In this document: piece after piece, positions 52,700 to 64,000 of the stretch
How the letters are laid out: the number at the start of each line of letters is the position of its first letter
How positions within the stretch are numbered: the first letter of the stretch is position 1
From: Gerris lacustris
Taxonomy: Eukaryota; Arthropoda; Insecta; Hemiptera; Gerridae
Reading direction: 5' to 3'
Assembly (NCBI GenBank): GCA_951217055.1
Contig: OX578276.1
Coordinates: 138,567,582-138,631,581 of the forward strand
DNA length: 64,000 nt
The notes under the pieces: generated by a model
The model's database searches: none
What the model was told of the DNA's origin: nothing
The model's input: the letters and a program-made list of their open reading frames with translations, nothing else
Program-made: the position numbers and the translations under genes

Positions 52700-55310
52700 A
52701 ATACCAAAATAATGTTGAATAAAATAAGAGAATAAAGTATTTTTAAAAATAAAATATTTTGTGCGAGAATGAGCCTAAGAAAGTAATAGAGCCTGTTATA
52801 AAAAGTCCGCTAATATTGCTATTATAATTAGATAATAAGTTTAAAAGAAAATAAAAAATGGTTTAGGACTAAGAGAGAAAAAAAAAAAAAAAACCAGCTT
52901 CAAAGGAATTTATGGAAAAGGAATCAGAAATGTAGATGTTATCGCATGGTCAGCACGAAGGTCCCTAAAGGTCGTTTTCAAGGCTATATTACATGGGCTG
53001 AATAAGGGTAATTGAAGCTAAATATATTTTTGAACCAACAAAAACTCTTTAGAAGCAACATAGAAGTAACAAGTTTTTCTTAAATCAATTAATAAAAGCT
53101 CTAAAACATTGGTCTAACCAACTAGGAAGAACTTTCTAATTAGATTTGTAGAGCAAAACGACTTAATATGATTTCAGCCGTAATAATTTCTCCGAATTTT
53201 ATGAAGACAGCAAACCTACTATTAGAGCATACATCGACATCTCGATTTTGCCTCTAGGACACGACATAATACCAAATTTTAATTTAGCACAGAGAACAAA
53301 CAGATATATCTAAAAAAAAATCTCTTAAATGATCTTTTTTATCATAAATCAAATTTTCACCAACTTAAAATACTAATATTTTATATTAAAAAATATAATG
53401 TCAATGCCTACAAAATGCGTACACTTCTGCAAATTTGCACCAGAGATATAACGGCTTAAATTATTATCTTTTTTAAATATATAATAAATGTTACCTACTA
53501 TTTTTGTTTCATCTTTAGTTCAATTTTACGCTGAAAGACAAACATGGGTAGTAGGATTTAATAATGAAAGGAACAATAAAATCAATACAAATATTAATTT
53601 TTAATGTCTTTACAAAAGGCACAGAGTGTAAATAGCGAATAACTAACTACATTAAAAAAAAAAAAAATTCCTAAAGCAAAAAACTGCTCTTTAAAATTGT
53701 GAATGTTACAATCCTTCAGCCATAATAGCTTCTTTTTTTTTAGTAAGAAACAGTTAACAGATATAGATTTTGTTTCAAAACTCAAATTAAGGCTATAACC
53801 CTAGAACGTGTCAATTTAAGGAAATAGTCTACCAACTTTTTTACTAAGGGAGTAATCACCTACTAAAGTATTGAAATCACGATGTAGAACACCCTGCGTA
53901 TAAAAGTCGACGTGCGTGTGAGAGTACACGAGTCTGGGTTTAATGTGTGTATGTTCTTTTAGGCTCTTTTTATATATATTTTTTATGGCATATGGTTTCT
54001 CTTCTAAAACTCATTAATCTTTATTGTAATACAAAATATATTATATATACTTTCCTTAATAAGCAAAAATTTAAAAATAATCACAGGGTAAAGAGGTAAA
54101 AGTACTTGCAGCCAAGTACTTTTTTGGGTTTAGTATAGGTTAACTAATACACTGAAATAACATACAATTAGTTCCCTATCCTACCATATATAAAGTAGAA
54201 AAATATAAACAAATTTTAATGAATGTCCCTAAAAAACTGTAGTCTAAGGAGAGTTGAGTAGGGGTCCCTGGTTCGATCGGAGGGTCACAATGTTTTTTTT
54301 ATTGGTAATAACGAAAAGTTAAAAAAAAATTCTGACAATTTTCATCGCTCCACTATAAGGTGGAATTATGTCAACATTTTTTGGATAGCCATTAAAGGAT
54401 GGTTGGGGAGAGGGGACATTTTTGGGGGGTGTGATATATTGGGGCTAAAAATGCAATGTTGGTGGTAAAGAGCACAATATTCATTAAATGTTATATGTAT
54501 TTCCAATCTACTCTTCAGCAGCTTCCATTTGATAACCAACCCACCATACTCAATTTTAACTTCTCAACATTTTTCTATGTGTAAGTCAAAAAGTTACACC
54601 AGTATTTCGAATTTCAACTCTCTATCTTGAACATTCGGGGGATATGAACTAAAATACGACGGACGGACAGAAACATCACCCTCGGCATAAGAGTTTCGAG
54701 GATGATCTACCAATCCCTAATTATACAAAGAGAAAATTTTACTTTTTATATAAAAATGTATTGTGTAGCATTTCAAAGATTTTTCGGTCAACAGGTGTAC
54801 ACTTTAATTTAATATGTTCAAAAATTTACATTTATTTCTTTCTAGATAGCATACCACACGATATTATAATGCATTAAGAGATATTTCACTCTTGATCAAA
54901 ATTATAGTTACTGCTACATTGTAATTTATAGCCGAATGAGCCACTCAAAGGTAATGAATCAAAATTGGAGTTACCAAGTTTGATAGGTGTGTTGGTAAAT
55001 AATAAGAGGGTGTTTTGTGTATTTATTGTATTAGTGTGTATGAGTTGAAGTCTTGGTCTTGGTAGGATAGGTAGCCTTTACAAAACCGGAAGTTCCGTGA
55101 GTGTTGCTCGTTACGCTATTTTCGCTTATCCGCAATCTCTAAGTTCCGGGCAACCTTCAAGAAATTACTTCTAATTTTAATATATTAAATCGTTCTCTTC
55201 ACTTTCTTTTTAGTACTTTAAAAAAAAAACGAAGACACCTCTCTCATAAAATAATTATTTCCTGCACAGTATTAAATAATTTATAATAATTACAAAATAT
55301 AAATATTTCA
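52700..55310. other. unassigned AT-rich DNA
   Basis: No gene or recognised element over about 2.6 kb. A GACGGACGGACAGA patch at about 54658 resembles the tail region of the dispersed repeat. A GAACACCCTGCGTATA motif at 53887 resembles transposon-end sequences but has no partner that I found. Confidence 0.35.
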
Positions 55311-55314
55311 CTAA

Positions 55315-55502
55315 GGGGGTGTAGCCGGTGTACCACACTCGACTCTGAAACCAAGGTCTAAACCCCGGCTGTGAGTTCGAATCCCAGCGGGGTGAGACAT
55401 GTTTCACACTGATGATCTCATCGATTAGATGAGTAAAGTGGCCGGATAACCCCCGTCCTGTAATGACCTAATGAGCTGTTGAACGGGACTAAAACTACAA
55501 CC

Positions 55503-55532
<30 letters not shown>
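55315..55532 (+). mobile_element. tRNA-derived SINE
   Basis: A polymerase III promoter-like head has box A around GTAGCCGGTGTAC (55321) and box B GAGTTCGAATCCC (55373), about 50 bp apart. A tRNA-unrelated body (CATGTTTCACACTGATGATC...) is followed by a poly-A tail at about 55504-55530. A (AT)n run follows to about 55563. The lack of a proper acceptor stem and the long body exclude a functional tRNA gene. Confidence 0.75.
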
Positions 55533-55562
<30 letters not shown>

Positions 55563-55566
<4 letters not shown>

Positions 55567-57516
55567 CACTATTAAGTTAAAAATATTCGTATTCATTATT
55601 TTGACTCAGCAAGAAAAAAATCAGATAACATTTTTAATTTTAGATTATATTCTGATATTTACTTGAATGAAATAAAACAATATTCAAAATGTATGATCTC
55701 CGTATAATTAGTTAATTAAATTTTAAGCCTAATTAAAAAAAAAATGTTGCCTCTAAACGAGTTTTCATTTTAAAACACGATAAAATTAGAACTTATTACT
55801 GGATTTCAAGGCAGTTTTGTACGATTAATGATTAGTTATATAAATAAAAAGGGTTGGTATTGTAATTCAAGATTCCAGCACTAGCAAAGTAAAGTAAGGC
55901 CTCCTCAAAAGTGTTCTATATATGATTTAAATGGGAGGAATTCATGTACTTGGTATTTCGATTTAAACATACCAAATTTACTATACTAGCCTTGAATTCA
56001 TTAAATATTTGGTTACCAGAGGGGGGGTTATCATTCTTATTAAAAAATGTGTTACACCCTATTCGATTCGCTGGTCCCCCCTTGCCCTTTCCCCCGAAAG
56101 GAGGCTATGCTTCCTTTCTATTGTTTATTCATATTCCCATGTATGCCAATATGAATTTATTATGAAACCGTTTTAAGTTGATAAGAGATTTGAATCCTAC
56201 AAAACAAAACAACATGAAACAATATTTGGTATTGTAAAGTGGCCACCATGTTCTCTATACTTCCTATAAAATTATAATAACCAATTTGAGTAGGACTGCC
56301 TGAATTCTTCATTTTTTATTGTTTAGAGTTTAGAGTATAACGTTTTATTATTAGTAGTATTTTTACTTTGTATATACTAAGCCTGCGACACATCAATCCG
56401 TGACCCAGGTTCATTTATCATCCTACTACTGAAGCGCTGGTTTAAGTGGAGAGTTGCAGTAAACAAGTTACAATGACCACAGTCACAGTAAAGGAAAAGT
56501 GTAAAGAAGTCTCAGTTAAAGCATAGCATCCAGGTTCCTTTTAGATGAGGTGAAACAGTGCTGGAAGCTTTTAAAGACCTGCCTATTCTACCAAATCAGA
56601 AAATATACAAAAAAAAATTTCAGGCAACCGACATCCTTTTAACTTGACTCTCCGCTTCAACTAGGTAACTTAAATTATTAAAATTATAATTATTCTTGTG
56701 TCAATAGAGTGGAACTTCGTAGATTTCGGAATTAAAAATAAATCCAAAATCAAGTCAGTCATATCAATGAATATAAATGCAAATCAGTATTGCTTCAAGT
56801 AAACATCACCCTTCCAGTAGTGGAAGCATTCGACATCGTATTTCAAACCCTTCGTGAAGCTATTTAATATATTTAATACGTTGCAACCCGAGGAAGCATA
56901 CGCACCAATATAAGATAAATTGTTGACAAATAATTACCCCCCCCCCTCCAGACATTTAGCGTTAATTTTTAAAAATAAAAAACGGCGGCAGATATCAAAA
57001 CGAATTTATAGGATATGTTTGTCATATAAAAGAAAACTTTTATAAGTCTTTTATAAGAGGTGTAATTAAAAGCAAATTTCTGCGCAATCAAAAAAATTGT
57101 CGATGTTTTACAAATGTTTTAATTGTTTGCTGCCTCAGCAAACTGGGTTAATGACGTCACAAATTTATGATTTCCCGGGCAGCTTAACTACATGTAAAGG
57201 CAGATTATTGTAGCAGCTTCCAAAGATCTATCTTTAAAACTGTGTGAGTATGCATGACACAGATAGATAGACAGACAACCAGCTATAAACACGGTCAGCC
57301 TATAACTCAAATCAGCTTAAAACACCGTTCCGTTGAAATCTCAGATTCGATTTTTTTGGGGTGAAGACAATACTTTTCCTTTTAGGTAAGAAAAAGTAAA
57401 AATTGGAAATTTATAAAGTCGAATAACTGTTTGATGAAAAACACCGCCTCATCTTTTAGGTCAAATCTTCTTGTTTCAAGTCATATAATGGAAATACAGT
57501 GGAAATTATTTTATTT
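55563..57516. other. unassigned AT-rich DNA
   Basis: No coding or repeat feature that I recognise. A short C-run lies near 56937-56947 and an AGATAGATAGACAGAC patch near 57262. Confidence 0.35.
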
Positions 57517-58087
57517 CTAATGAACATAAATATAAAGGTTGATCCATTTAAGGGTAAATTATTTCACCAAGTTACTTTGGTGGCGGCGTTTCGACCAATT
57601 CAATCATTATCAAGGCTTTGAATCTATTGAGGCTTACCTCTACTCATAGAGGTAAGGCATACTAATTTTAATATTTTGTCAGAACTTATTGCTCTGTTGT
57701 CTATCCACGTCAGTCATCTCCATTCTTCTCTAACTGGTGCAATCGTGTTACGCACATGAATGATAACTATTAACATTTGAATTCATATTTCATAAAGTTA
57801 TCTCAGATGTAACGTAAAAACAAACACAATTGTAATAAGAACACACAAAAAATTAATTAATAACATCCAATTCCTAAGACATAGTAACGGTTTTAAACTG
57901 TTACCATGATAACTTACCTCTATTGGTAGATTATGTTACCATTAGTATAACACCTCTAAGAGTATAGCTCCATATATTCAAAGGCTTGATAATGACCGGA
58001 TAGAATAGGTCAAAACGTCGCCACCTAAGTAACTACATAGTTGAAATGATTTACCCTTAAGAGGATCCACCTACCTATGTTCATTAG
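57517..58087. mobile_element. 571-bp foldback element with ~105-bp inverted ends
   Basis: The arms start CTAATGAACATA and end TGTTCATTAG. They match for about 105 bp with scattered differences and small gaps, including GGGTAAAT-ATTTCA, GGCG-CGTTT-GACC and AATCATTATCAAG-CTTTGAAT. The interior has smaller TACCTCTA repeats. No transposase. Confidence 0.8.
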
Positions 58088-59220
58088 GCATAAAATGTAA
58101 TAAAAAAAATTGTTAGAATATACCCCCAAAAAGTAGTTAGTAGTAAATGTGAAATGTTAAACTAAAAACGCTACCCATCAGTAGATGGAGAGGGGATTTA
58201 AAGGAAGATATATCTCCTTCCTTTTCCAACTCACGCGATAGCTTTCTCATTAAAAAAGAGTAGATAACTCTAAATTCTCCCACTGCTAAAGTTTATTATA
58301 TCGTTCTCTTTCTTTCTTACAGGACTGTTTTGTTTGTACTTATTTGTTTACAAAACGCTTTTAATAATACAGAAAGATAATAAACTCTTTTAGTTCCAGG
58401 AGATGAGTCGAGAGATAATTTAAGCATGTTTTTATTTTTCTCTGTTTTTCAATTAATTTCTAATCAATTATTGGTTGAGGTCTTCAAAACCATTAGCACT
58501 CTTTTCTCGTACTAAATCATAATATTTTGTTTCTTTCTTTATGTATTTTATCACATCTCTTTTTTATATATGTTGGAAATTAAATTAAAATTCTATTTAT
58601 AACAAATCATTTTAATTAACAAGAGAAAGCACTTAACTGAAGCATGATTAATAATAAATATGTAAATGCATTAAAGATGCATTAATATTATCTAATATTA
58701 GCCACATATTTGCTACAACCACCTCTACTGAAAACTACCTAAAAGCAAATTTACCCTAATACATAATTAAGCCAGAACTATTTCTGTCAGAGCGTTTTAG
58801 CCAGACAGAACAAGAATACCCTTTTAATAACAGTTTCTATTGGTCAAAACTAGTTTTGACTAAATTCTTTGACTAAATGAGTTTTGCAGGTAACATAATA
58901 TAAATATATAAATACAAAAGTAATTTATCTTGGAACATCTTAAACACGCGACCAAATATGTTAATGTTCATCACTTTTATAAGATGCTTCAAAGGACGAT
59001 CGGTGAACAGGTTGTGCCTTCATTCAGACGGTAGCGAAACATTCGCCTACTCCAGTTGGAGCTCAGTAACAAGAGTTGAGATGAAGGCGATAGTCTCTCC
59101 ATGTAAAAGAGTTTATCTACGATTGATACGATATATAAACATTGTATCTCTGTTTAGATGCGTAGAAAGTGATTCTTTACGTACTTGTATTCATTGCGCA
59201 TGCGCGTCTCATAATTCTGG
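58088..59220. other. unassigned DNA
   Basis: No recognised gene. An open frame at 58958-59254 runs into the palindrome and is not supported by any domain. Confidence 0.3.
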
Positions 59221-59268
59221 AGAATTCCTCTTCTTTACCACCCTAGGGCGGTAAAGAAGAGGAATTCT
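59221..59268. repeat. 48-bp palindrome
   Basis: AGAATTCCTCTTCTTTACC at 59221 is the exact complement of 59250-59268, around a CCCTAGGG centre with one mismatched pair. Confidence 0.9.
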
Positions 59269-59369
59269 TCAGCTTTACGCACGATTAGCGAGTTTGTTTA
59301 CATTTAACAAAACTAATTTGCTGTTCTTTTATTAAAGTAACTGTTTATATCGAGTTTTTAGTGAAAAAA

Positions 59370-59510
59370 ATGAGTGAATCAATTGACTTTGACGAAAATG
59401 TGGAGAATAATACTCCTCCAGAAATAATTAATTCGGCAAAAAATACAACTCAAGAATTAATTCCATCTTTATCAAGAGAGAGATACGAACTTACATACAG
59501 CAAGTTTATT
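59370..59510 (+). pseudogene. N-terminal fragment of a putative tyrosine-recombinase-like protein
   Basis: From ATG 59370 the frame gives an acidic start and then LIPSLSRERYELTYSKF, a pattern found at the N-terminal SAM-like part of phage-integrase-type (Crypton-like) proteins in arthropods. After that the frame loses similarity, so the rest is spliced out or missing. Low confidence; no catalytic residues are present. Confidence 0.35.
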
Positions 59511-59639
59511 TTTTTCTGTATTTATTATTTAAATCTAACAATCGTAAATAAAGTACGGTACGCAACTCGTGCGAAAACGGCATTATGCATTACTCGTGTA
59601 GTTTTACTACCCTGCAAACTCCACACTTGCATGCAAAAT

Positions 59640-60050
59640 GCTACTTTCCGCACTCGGTAAAGTTTTATTTTACAGCCCTGGGGCCTGTAAAAATGCATGC
59701 CTTATCTTTACAGGGCCGCTAGTAGTTCGAGAAGCGGCTGCTTCCTGTACGGGCCGCGGCGTGCAGGAAGCGCTAGTAGTTCTCAGCTTCAGCTGTTCAA
59801 TTAGTAACAATCAATATTTTTTATAACTGCGGTTTGTTTTGGTACTGATGTAACCTTAATATGCATTTATTGTTTTGAAGATTACGGCAAAATAATTTGC
59901 ATGTTTAGTAATTAGTTTACATGTCGTGGGCGATAAAATAGTGTACGCACCACGAGCAGTAAGCGACATGACAGGCCTCGAGCGTTGAACGCACTCGTGC
60001 TTTCAAACTTCGCCCTCGGCCTGTAATAACGCCCTTACTGCTCTAGGTAC
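59640..60050. repeat. GC-rich inverted motifs
   Basis: GCAGGAAGCG and GCGGCTGCTTCCTG, GCTAGTAGTTCTC and GCTAGTAGTTCGAG, and ACGAGCAGTAAGCG with CTTACTGCTC form several short inverted and direct pairs in an otherwise AT-rich area. Possibly a decayed non-autonomous element. Confidence 0.4.
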
Positions 60051-60059
60051 TTAAATAGC

Positions 60060-60805
60060 TATTATACGTGGAGGTGGAGAGTTGGAGAGACTATTCTTTC
60101 AACATGCCATGATGATCTCCACTGACGCTTCATATTTTGACTCTTATGATATGGGTATTTATGTCAAGTAACAGAGCTATCTCACAAAAACATTGTTAGT
60201 TACGACATGATCTTAAAAAGCAACACTTTTGCAGAAAGTCTAAAGGATGTTTCTCTTCAATAAACAGCGTAAGTCCGTGTGTCCTTTGAATATATTTACA
60301 ATTTTATTTTATTTCTATAATTGATTATAAAATTAACTGTACAATATGTTTTATCAATACGAGACTAAATACCATTCAATTTATATCAAAAGGGGTTTCT
60401 ACACGGATAAACAATGTGGAAAATTACTTTAAAAGAAAAAAATCAATATTAAAAAAAAAATATAAAAAAAATAAAAAAATATATATATATATACATTACA
60501 TACATTTACAAAGTCAAAATACATTCACAGAGACTTGATAAACGACTTGCAACGTCCTTTTTCAATTAAAAAGTGGATTTATTGGAATATTCGAAGGATA
60601 TTAATTGGTAAAAAAAAAGTAATAATGTTTCGAAATTTAATAAAAAGACGGTCAGACATGCTCGAGAAAACTTTCTGCTATAGATATTAATTTATTATTA
60701 AACACTAAAAAGTTTTAATAATGCTATTGTGTTACCATTTAGAATTAGATTTTAAGCTAAATCAATTAATCGGATTAATAAATAAATAAATCGAATTAAT
60801 CTAAT
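60060..60805. other. unassigned AT-rich DNA
   Basis: Simple A/T-rich runs and a short TA repeat near 60480-60493. No gene seen. Confidence 0.35.
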
Positions 60806-61686
60806 TATAAAATCCTTAAAAATTATCCCAAATCATCAACTAGGCTTCCGATCCCTCCATTTTATTGTCCAGCAGTACCACAGAGTCGTAGATGCAATAC
60901 CCTACTCCCTTAAGCAGAAAAAGTATTATTCGGTAGTCTCCCTCGAGGAAGCTCAAGCTTTTGACAGGGTTTGGCATGCGGGCCTACTTTGGAAACTCAA
61001 GGGCATCCTTCCTTTCACCAACTACTTAATCCTAAAATCATTCCTAGAAAATCATAAGTACTATGTACTTTCAACCTCTCCAATTCCTAAATTATCCCTA
61101 TAAATGCAGGTGTACCCCAAGGAAGTATCCTAAGTCCAATCCTATATTCTATTTTCACATCTGACATCTCTGAGCATGCTTTTACAACTGTTGCTTCTTT
61201 TGCTGACGATAAATGCATATTATCATCAAATAAATCTCCTACAGGAGTATCTGATAAAGTACAGGAACACCTCTTACTCCTAGAAACATGGCTAAGAAAA
61301 GAAAATAATAATCAACGAAATAAATGCGAAAACGTCACATTCAATCTAAGACATGGAATAGGTGAACCAGTAGCTCTGAATCAAATTCCTATCCATCAAT
61401 CCACTTCTGTTCCCTATATACCATGGTTTAAACCTGGATAGGCGATTAACACCACCTAACATCACCATTCATGGCTGTATCCCTCCTGGACACCTAAAAA
61501 GATAGAGGCCTCGTGACATATTAAATATCAATTAATATTATTTGTAATATACATGTCTGTAATACTGAGTACTTACTGTCAATGGACAGCTTTCACATCT
61601 GTCACACCATGCTCTGCTACCACGTCTTGAACTTAAGTTTCGATATAATATTTAATAAAAGTAGTTATAATAGAAGTAAAAAACAA
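60806..61686 (+). mobile_element. LINE 3: degenerate fragment of the same Jockey-like family
   Basis: Matches the RT part of LINE 1 (36790 onward): ATCATCAACTAGG, EEAQAFDRVWHAGLLWKLKG, NAGVPQGSIL, and the FADDKC box at about 61200. Stops, indels and a larger deletion near 61440 break it. The 3' end is close to 61686 (AATAAAAG). Confidence 0.8.
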
Positions 61687-61689
61687 TTT

Positions 61690-62478
61690 TCTTTACAAGT
61701 GTGAATTCAAGACTCGACTGATCTATTTATATTTTTAAATTAACATAAAAAAATAAAAATACGAGATCTCCATGGAGATCACGACAATGTAACAAGTCAA
61801 TATCAAATTTATGTTATCATTTTTGCCTAAAGTATGTAATTGCAATATTCATATAAATTTAAAAAAAAACAAAAAAAAAACATTTATTTTTATGAATATC
61901 AAGAAAGCTATTCCTCCTTGGGTGAACTATTAGTATGATTAAATTCGTATTTCATAGACAACAACCTATATTTTTTTAAATAAAAATCATCGATGGAACG
62001 ATAAATCTATATAAAATTTTTACATTTTTATTCCTACCTAACATAAAATTGACTTCAACTTTTAGTAAAATTCTCTAAAGTATTCCAATTACATAGCCAA
62101 AATTGATCAATTTGCAAAAACTAAATAATTCCAATGTGTTCAAGTATGTGATTGGGACACGTTTACGCCTCTACAATTCCTATTTAAAATATAACTCCCA
62201 TTATTATTAGCAAAAATATAATAGATATAGTTGCTTTTAACGATTATACTAATTCAGAGTTCAATATACGGGTGTTTGGATATCTTAACTATCTATATGA
62301 GTGTGTATCTATATGTGAGTCGCTAATCTCCAAAACCAAAACCGCTGCACCCATAAGAACGAAACGTCTACTGATGCATCTGAAGGATCGTCTCAAGTTT
62401 GTTCAAGGCTGAATTTTTACGTATTATATTAAAATAGCAGCCCTGCCTGTTCGTTTCCTTTATTCCGGGGTAATATTA
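61690..62478. other. unassigned AT-rich DNA
   Basis: No gene or known repeat recognised. Confidence 0.35.
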
Positions 62479-62909
62479 GGTTTGTTTCAACCAAGCAGTG
62501 TACCGTCCGCGGGATCGTCACCGGCATGCGCAATAGATAAAAGCTGTTCCAAGTCAACTTGTGACAGTGTTTCGTACCATCCACGAAACTGTTCCAACCC
62601 CGGCAGGGATCGTTTGCGAACCGTTCACTGTACGGTCCCAACGATCCTTTGACAATACCATGTACTGGTTTGTATGGCATGCGCAGTTATGTCAATAATT
62701 AAAAATATCAAGAGGAAGGTTTCCTAACTGTTAGGTTTCCTTAATGTTTTTAATACAGTGCGAATTATAGTCCTAAACTCGTTCCAACCTGACATGATTT
62801 TATTACAGTACAATGTTAGCGCATGCGTATAAAACCTGTCCTAAACGATTCCCGAACGATCCGTGGGACGATACAAAGGACGGTACAAATAGCGGGGTTG
62901 GAACAAACC
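62479..62909. mobile_element. 431-bp MITE
   Basis: The ends GGTTTGTTTCAACC and GGTTGGAACAAACC are inverted, with further pairing inward (GTACCGTCC and GGACGGTAC). TA flanks both sides (62477-62478, 62910-62911). The interior repeats ACGATCC/GGGATCGT. No coding content. Confidence 0.75.
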
Positions 62910-62911
62910 TA

Positions 62912-64000
62912 TTAGTGTGTGTTGTATTAGCCAACAATCACTCAAACTCAACAAAAAACAATATTTTTATCCATAGGTGCTAAAGTAATTATATTAAAAT
63001 ATTTAGCTACTGTAGGCACCATTAACACTTTTTTTATTTTTTTAAAAAACAAACAATCCTGAGCAACGACGGGTACCCAATTAATCTATTTGTATAAAAC
63101 TAACTTTAAAAAAGTATAAAAGAAATATTTCCAATTGCTCCAACAATATATCCACCGATAATGATCCACATTGCTTTTTTTCAGATTATAAATTGGTCTA
63201 ATTAGGTAAAAAGTATTCAATTATATGATCCCCATTAAAAAAGGAGTAGAAAAAATAAAATAATCCGCAGTTAAATTTGAAACCAACTCTGAGTAATTTC
63301 TATAGCTCTTTCCAAAGAACCTTTTCCTCAATTATTTTTTAACCTTTTTTTTTTATTCGGAAATTTTCTCGCTGCGATGACAAATTATTGGTATCGGATG
63401 GTGAAGGGATTCGATGGAATCCCGAAAAAACAGGATTTCCAATAAAATAATTGAATATGAAGGTTTTTGACAGCCATCCACACCTCAAGTCTGAAAGAGA
63501 GATAACGAAAATTCTATATTTAGAACTAAAGAAAGAAACAAGCAAGGGATCTAAAGTAAAATCATTTTTAATAAATTATACTATTTTTTATTTTAATTCA
63601 AAATATTTTATGAATGTCATTCGTCTATACATTTAAGAATTTTTATTTTATTTAAATGACTTTCTTTAATAAAATATTTTTTTTTTTTAATTTAAAAAGA
63701 TATCAAATTACTCACAGTTACACTTTTTAATTTTTTGCAATTAAAGAAAAATAATTTGGAAAACTTTCAGTCAAAAAACTTCTGAATGCGATTTTGCAGA
63801 AAAACGCGGTTAGTCTCATATATAATGTCAAATCTTACCGTGTTCAAAAACATAATAATATGACAAGGAAATCGAAAGAACATACACCAAAAAGCAGTAA
63901 GAAGTAAACGTAAAATGATAAAAAAGAAAACACTTGTTGTGTTTCAGACAACTGGTAAAAAACGATATCGGCTATAAGTCTACATGAAGTTAGAAAAGAA
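62912..64000. other. unassigned AT-rich DNA to window end
   Basis: No gene, RNA or recognised element. Confidence 0.35.

Noticed and set aside
55315..55400. tRNA gene
   Set aside because: Box A and box B are present but there is no matching acceptor stem, and the sequence continues into a SINE body with poly-A.

Overview
The window is AT-rich eukaryotic DNA, almost certainly from an arthropod and probably an insect. Spliced genes, Jockey-type LINEs, BEL/Pao, PIF/Harbinger and tRNA-derived SINE sequences, homopolymer tracts and the absence of any prokaryotic gene layout support this. I cannot name the species. Most of the window is transposable elements nested in one another; I found no convincing ordinary host gene.

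Centre piece (14569-31102): an apparently complete Polinton/Maverick, that is an integrated adintovirus-like virus, of 16,534 bp. It starts AGT, ends ACT, has GC-rich terminal inverted repeats of about 0.67-0.68 kb, and is flanked by a perfect 6-bp target duplication (ATTGTT at 14563-14568 and 31103-31108). Rightward genes in order: protein-primed family B DNA polymerase with zinc fingers (one intron), phospholipase A2/core-like minor capsid protein, adenain-type protease, penton, double-jelly-roll major capsid protein, an uncharacterised protein, FtsK/HerA packaging ATPase, a conserved arthropod Polinton protein (DUF8207-like), integrase with chromodomain, and three small proteins. A spliced leftward gene runs into the left inverted repeat; a relative of it is the last rightward gene. 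Most genes carry their own TATA box 31-34 bp before a TCAGT-type initiator lying just upstream of the ATG, which suggests separate short-leader mRNAs.

Layers around it: the Polinton sits inside the inner end of one arm of an older long-inverted-repeat element (14219-32032), which also took a 345-bp PIF/Harbinger-like MITE (31124-31468). On the right, a full-length Jockey-like LINE (minus strand, 33391-46756, 11-bp target duplication) was interrupted by an 8.5-kb element with inverted termini (33465-41959) carrying one multi-exon gene of the DUF7869 type. That gene was interrupted by a second LINE of the same family (34683-38061, 11-bp target duplication). The order LINE 2, then DUF7869 element, then LINE 1 can be read directly from the junctions.

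Elsewhere: 1-6000 holds a 42-bp tandem array and copies of a ~600-bp dispersed repeat; 6088-10740 is a decayed BEL/Pao retrotransposon with a foldback insertion; 12601-13387 is a MITE carrying a broken MADF domain; 46757-48060 is an inverted duplication around a BEL/Pao pol remnant; 48250-64000 is MITEs, foldbacks, satellites, a SINE and a third LINE fragment, with long stretches where I recognise nothing.
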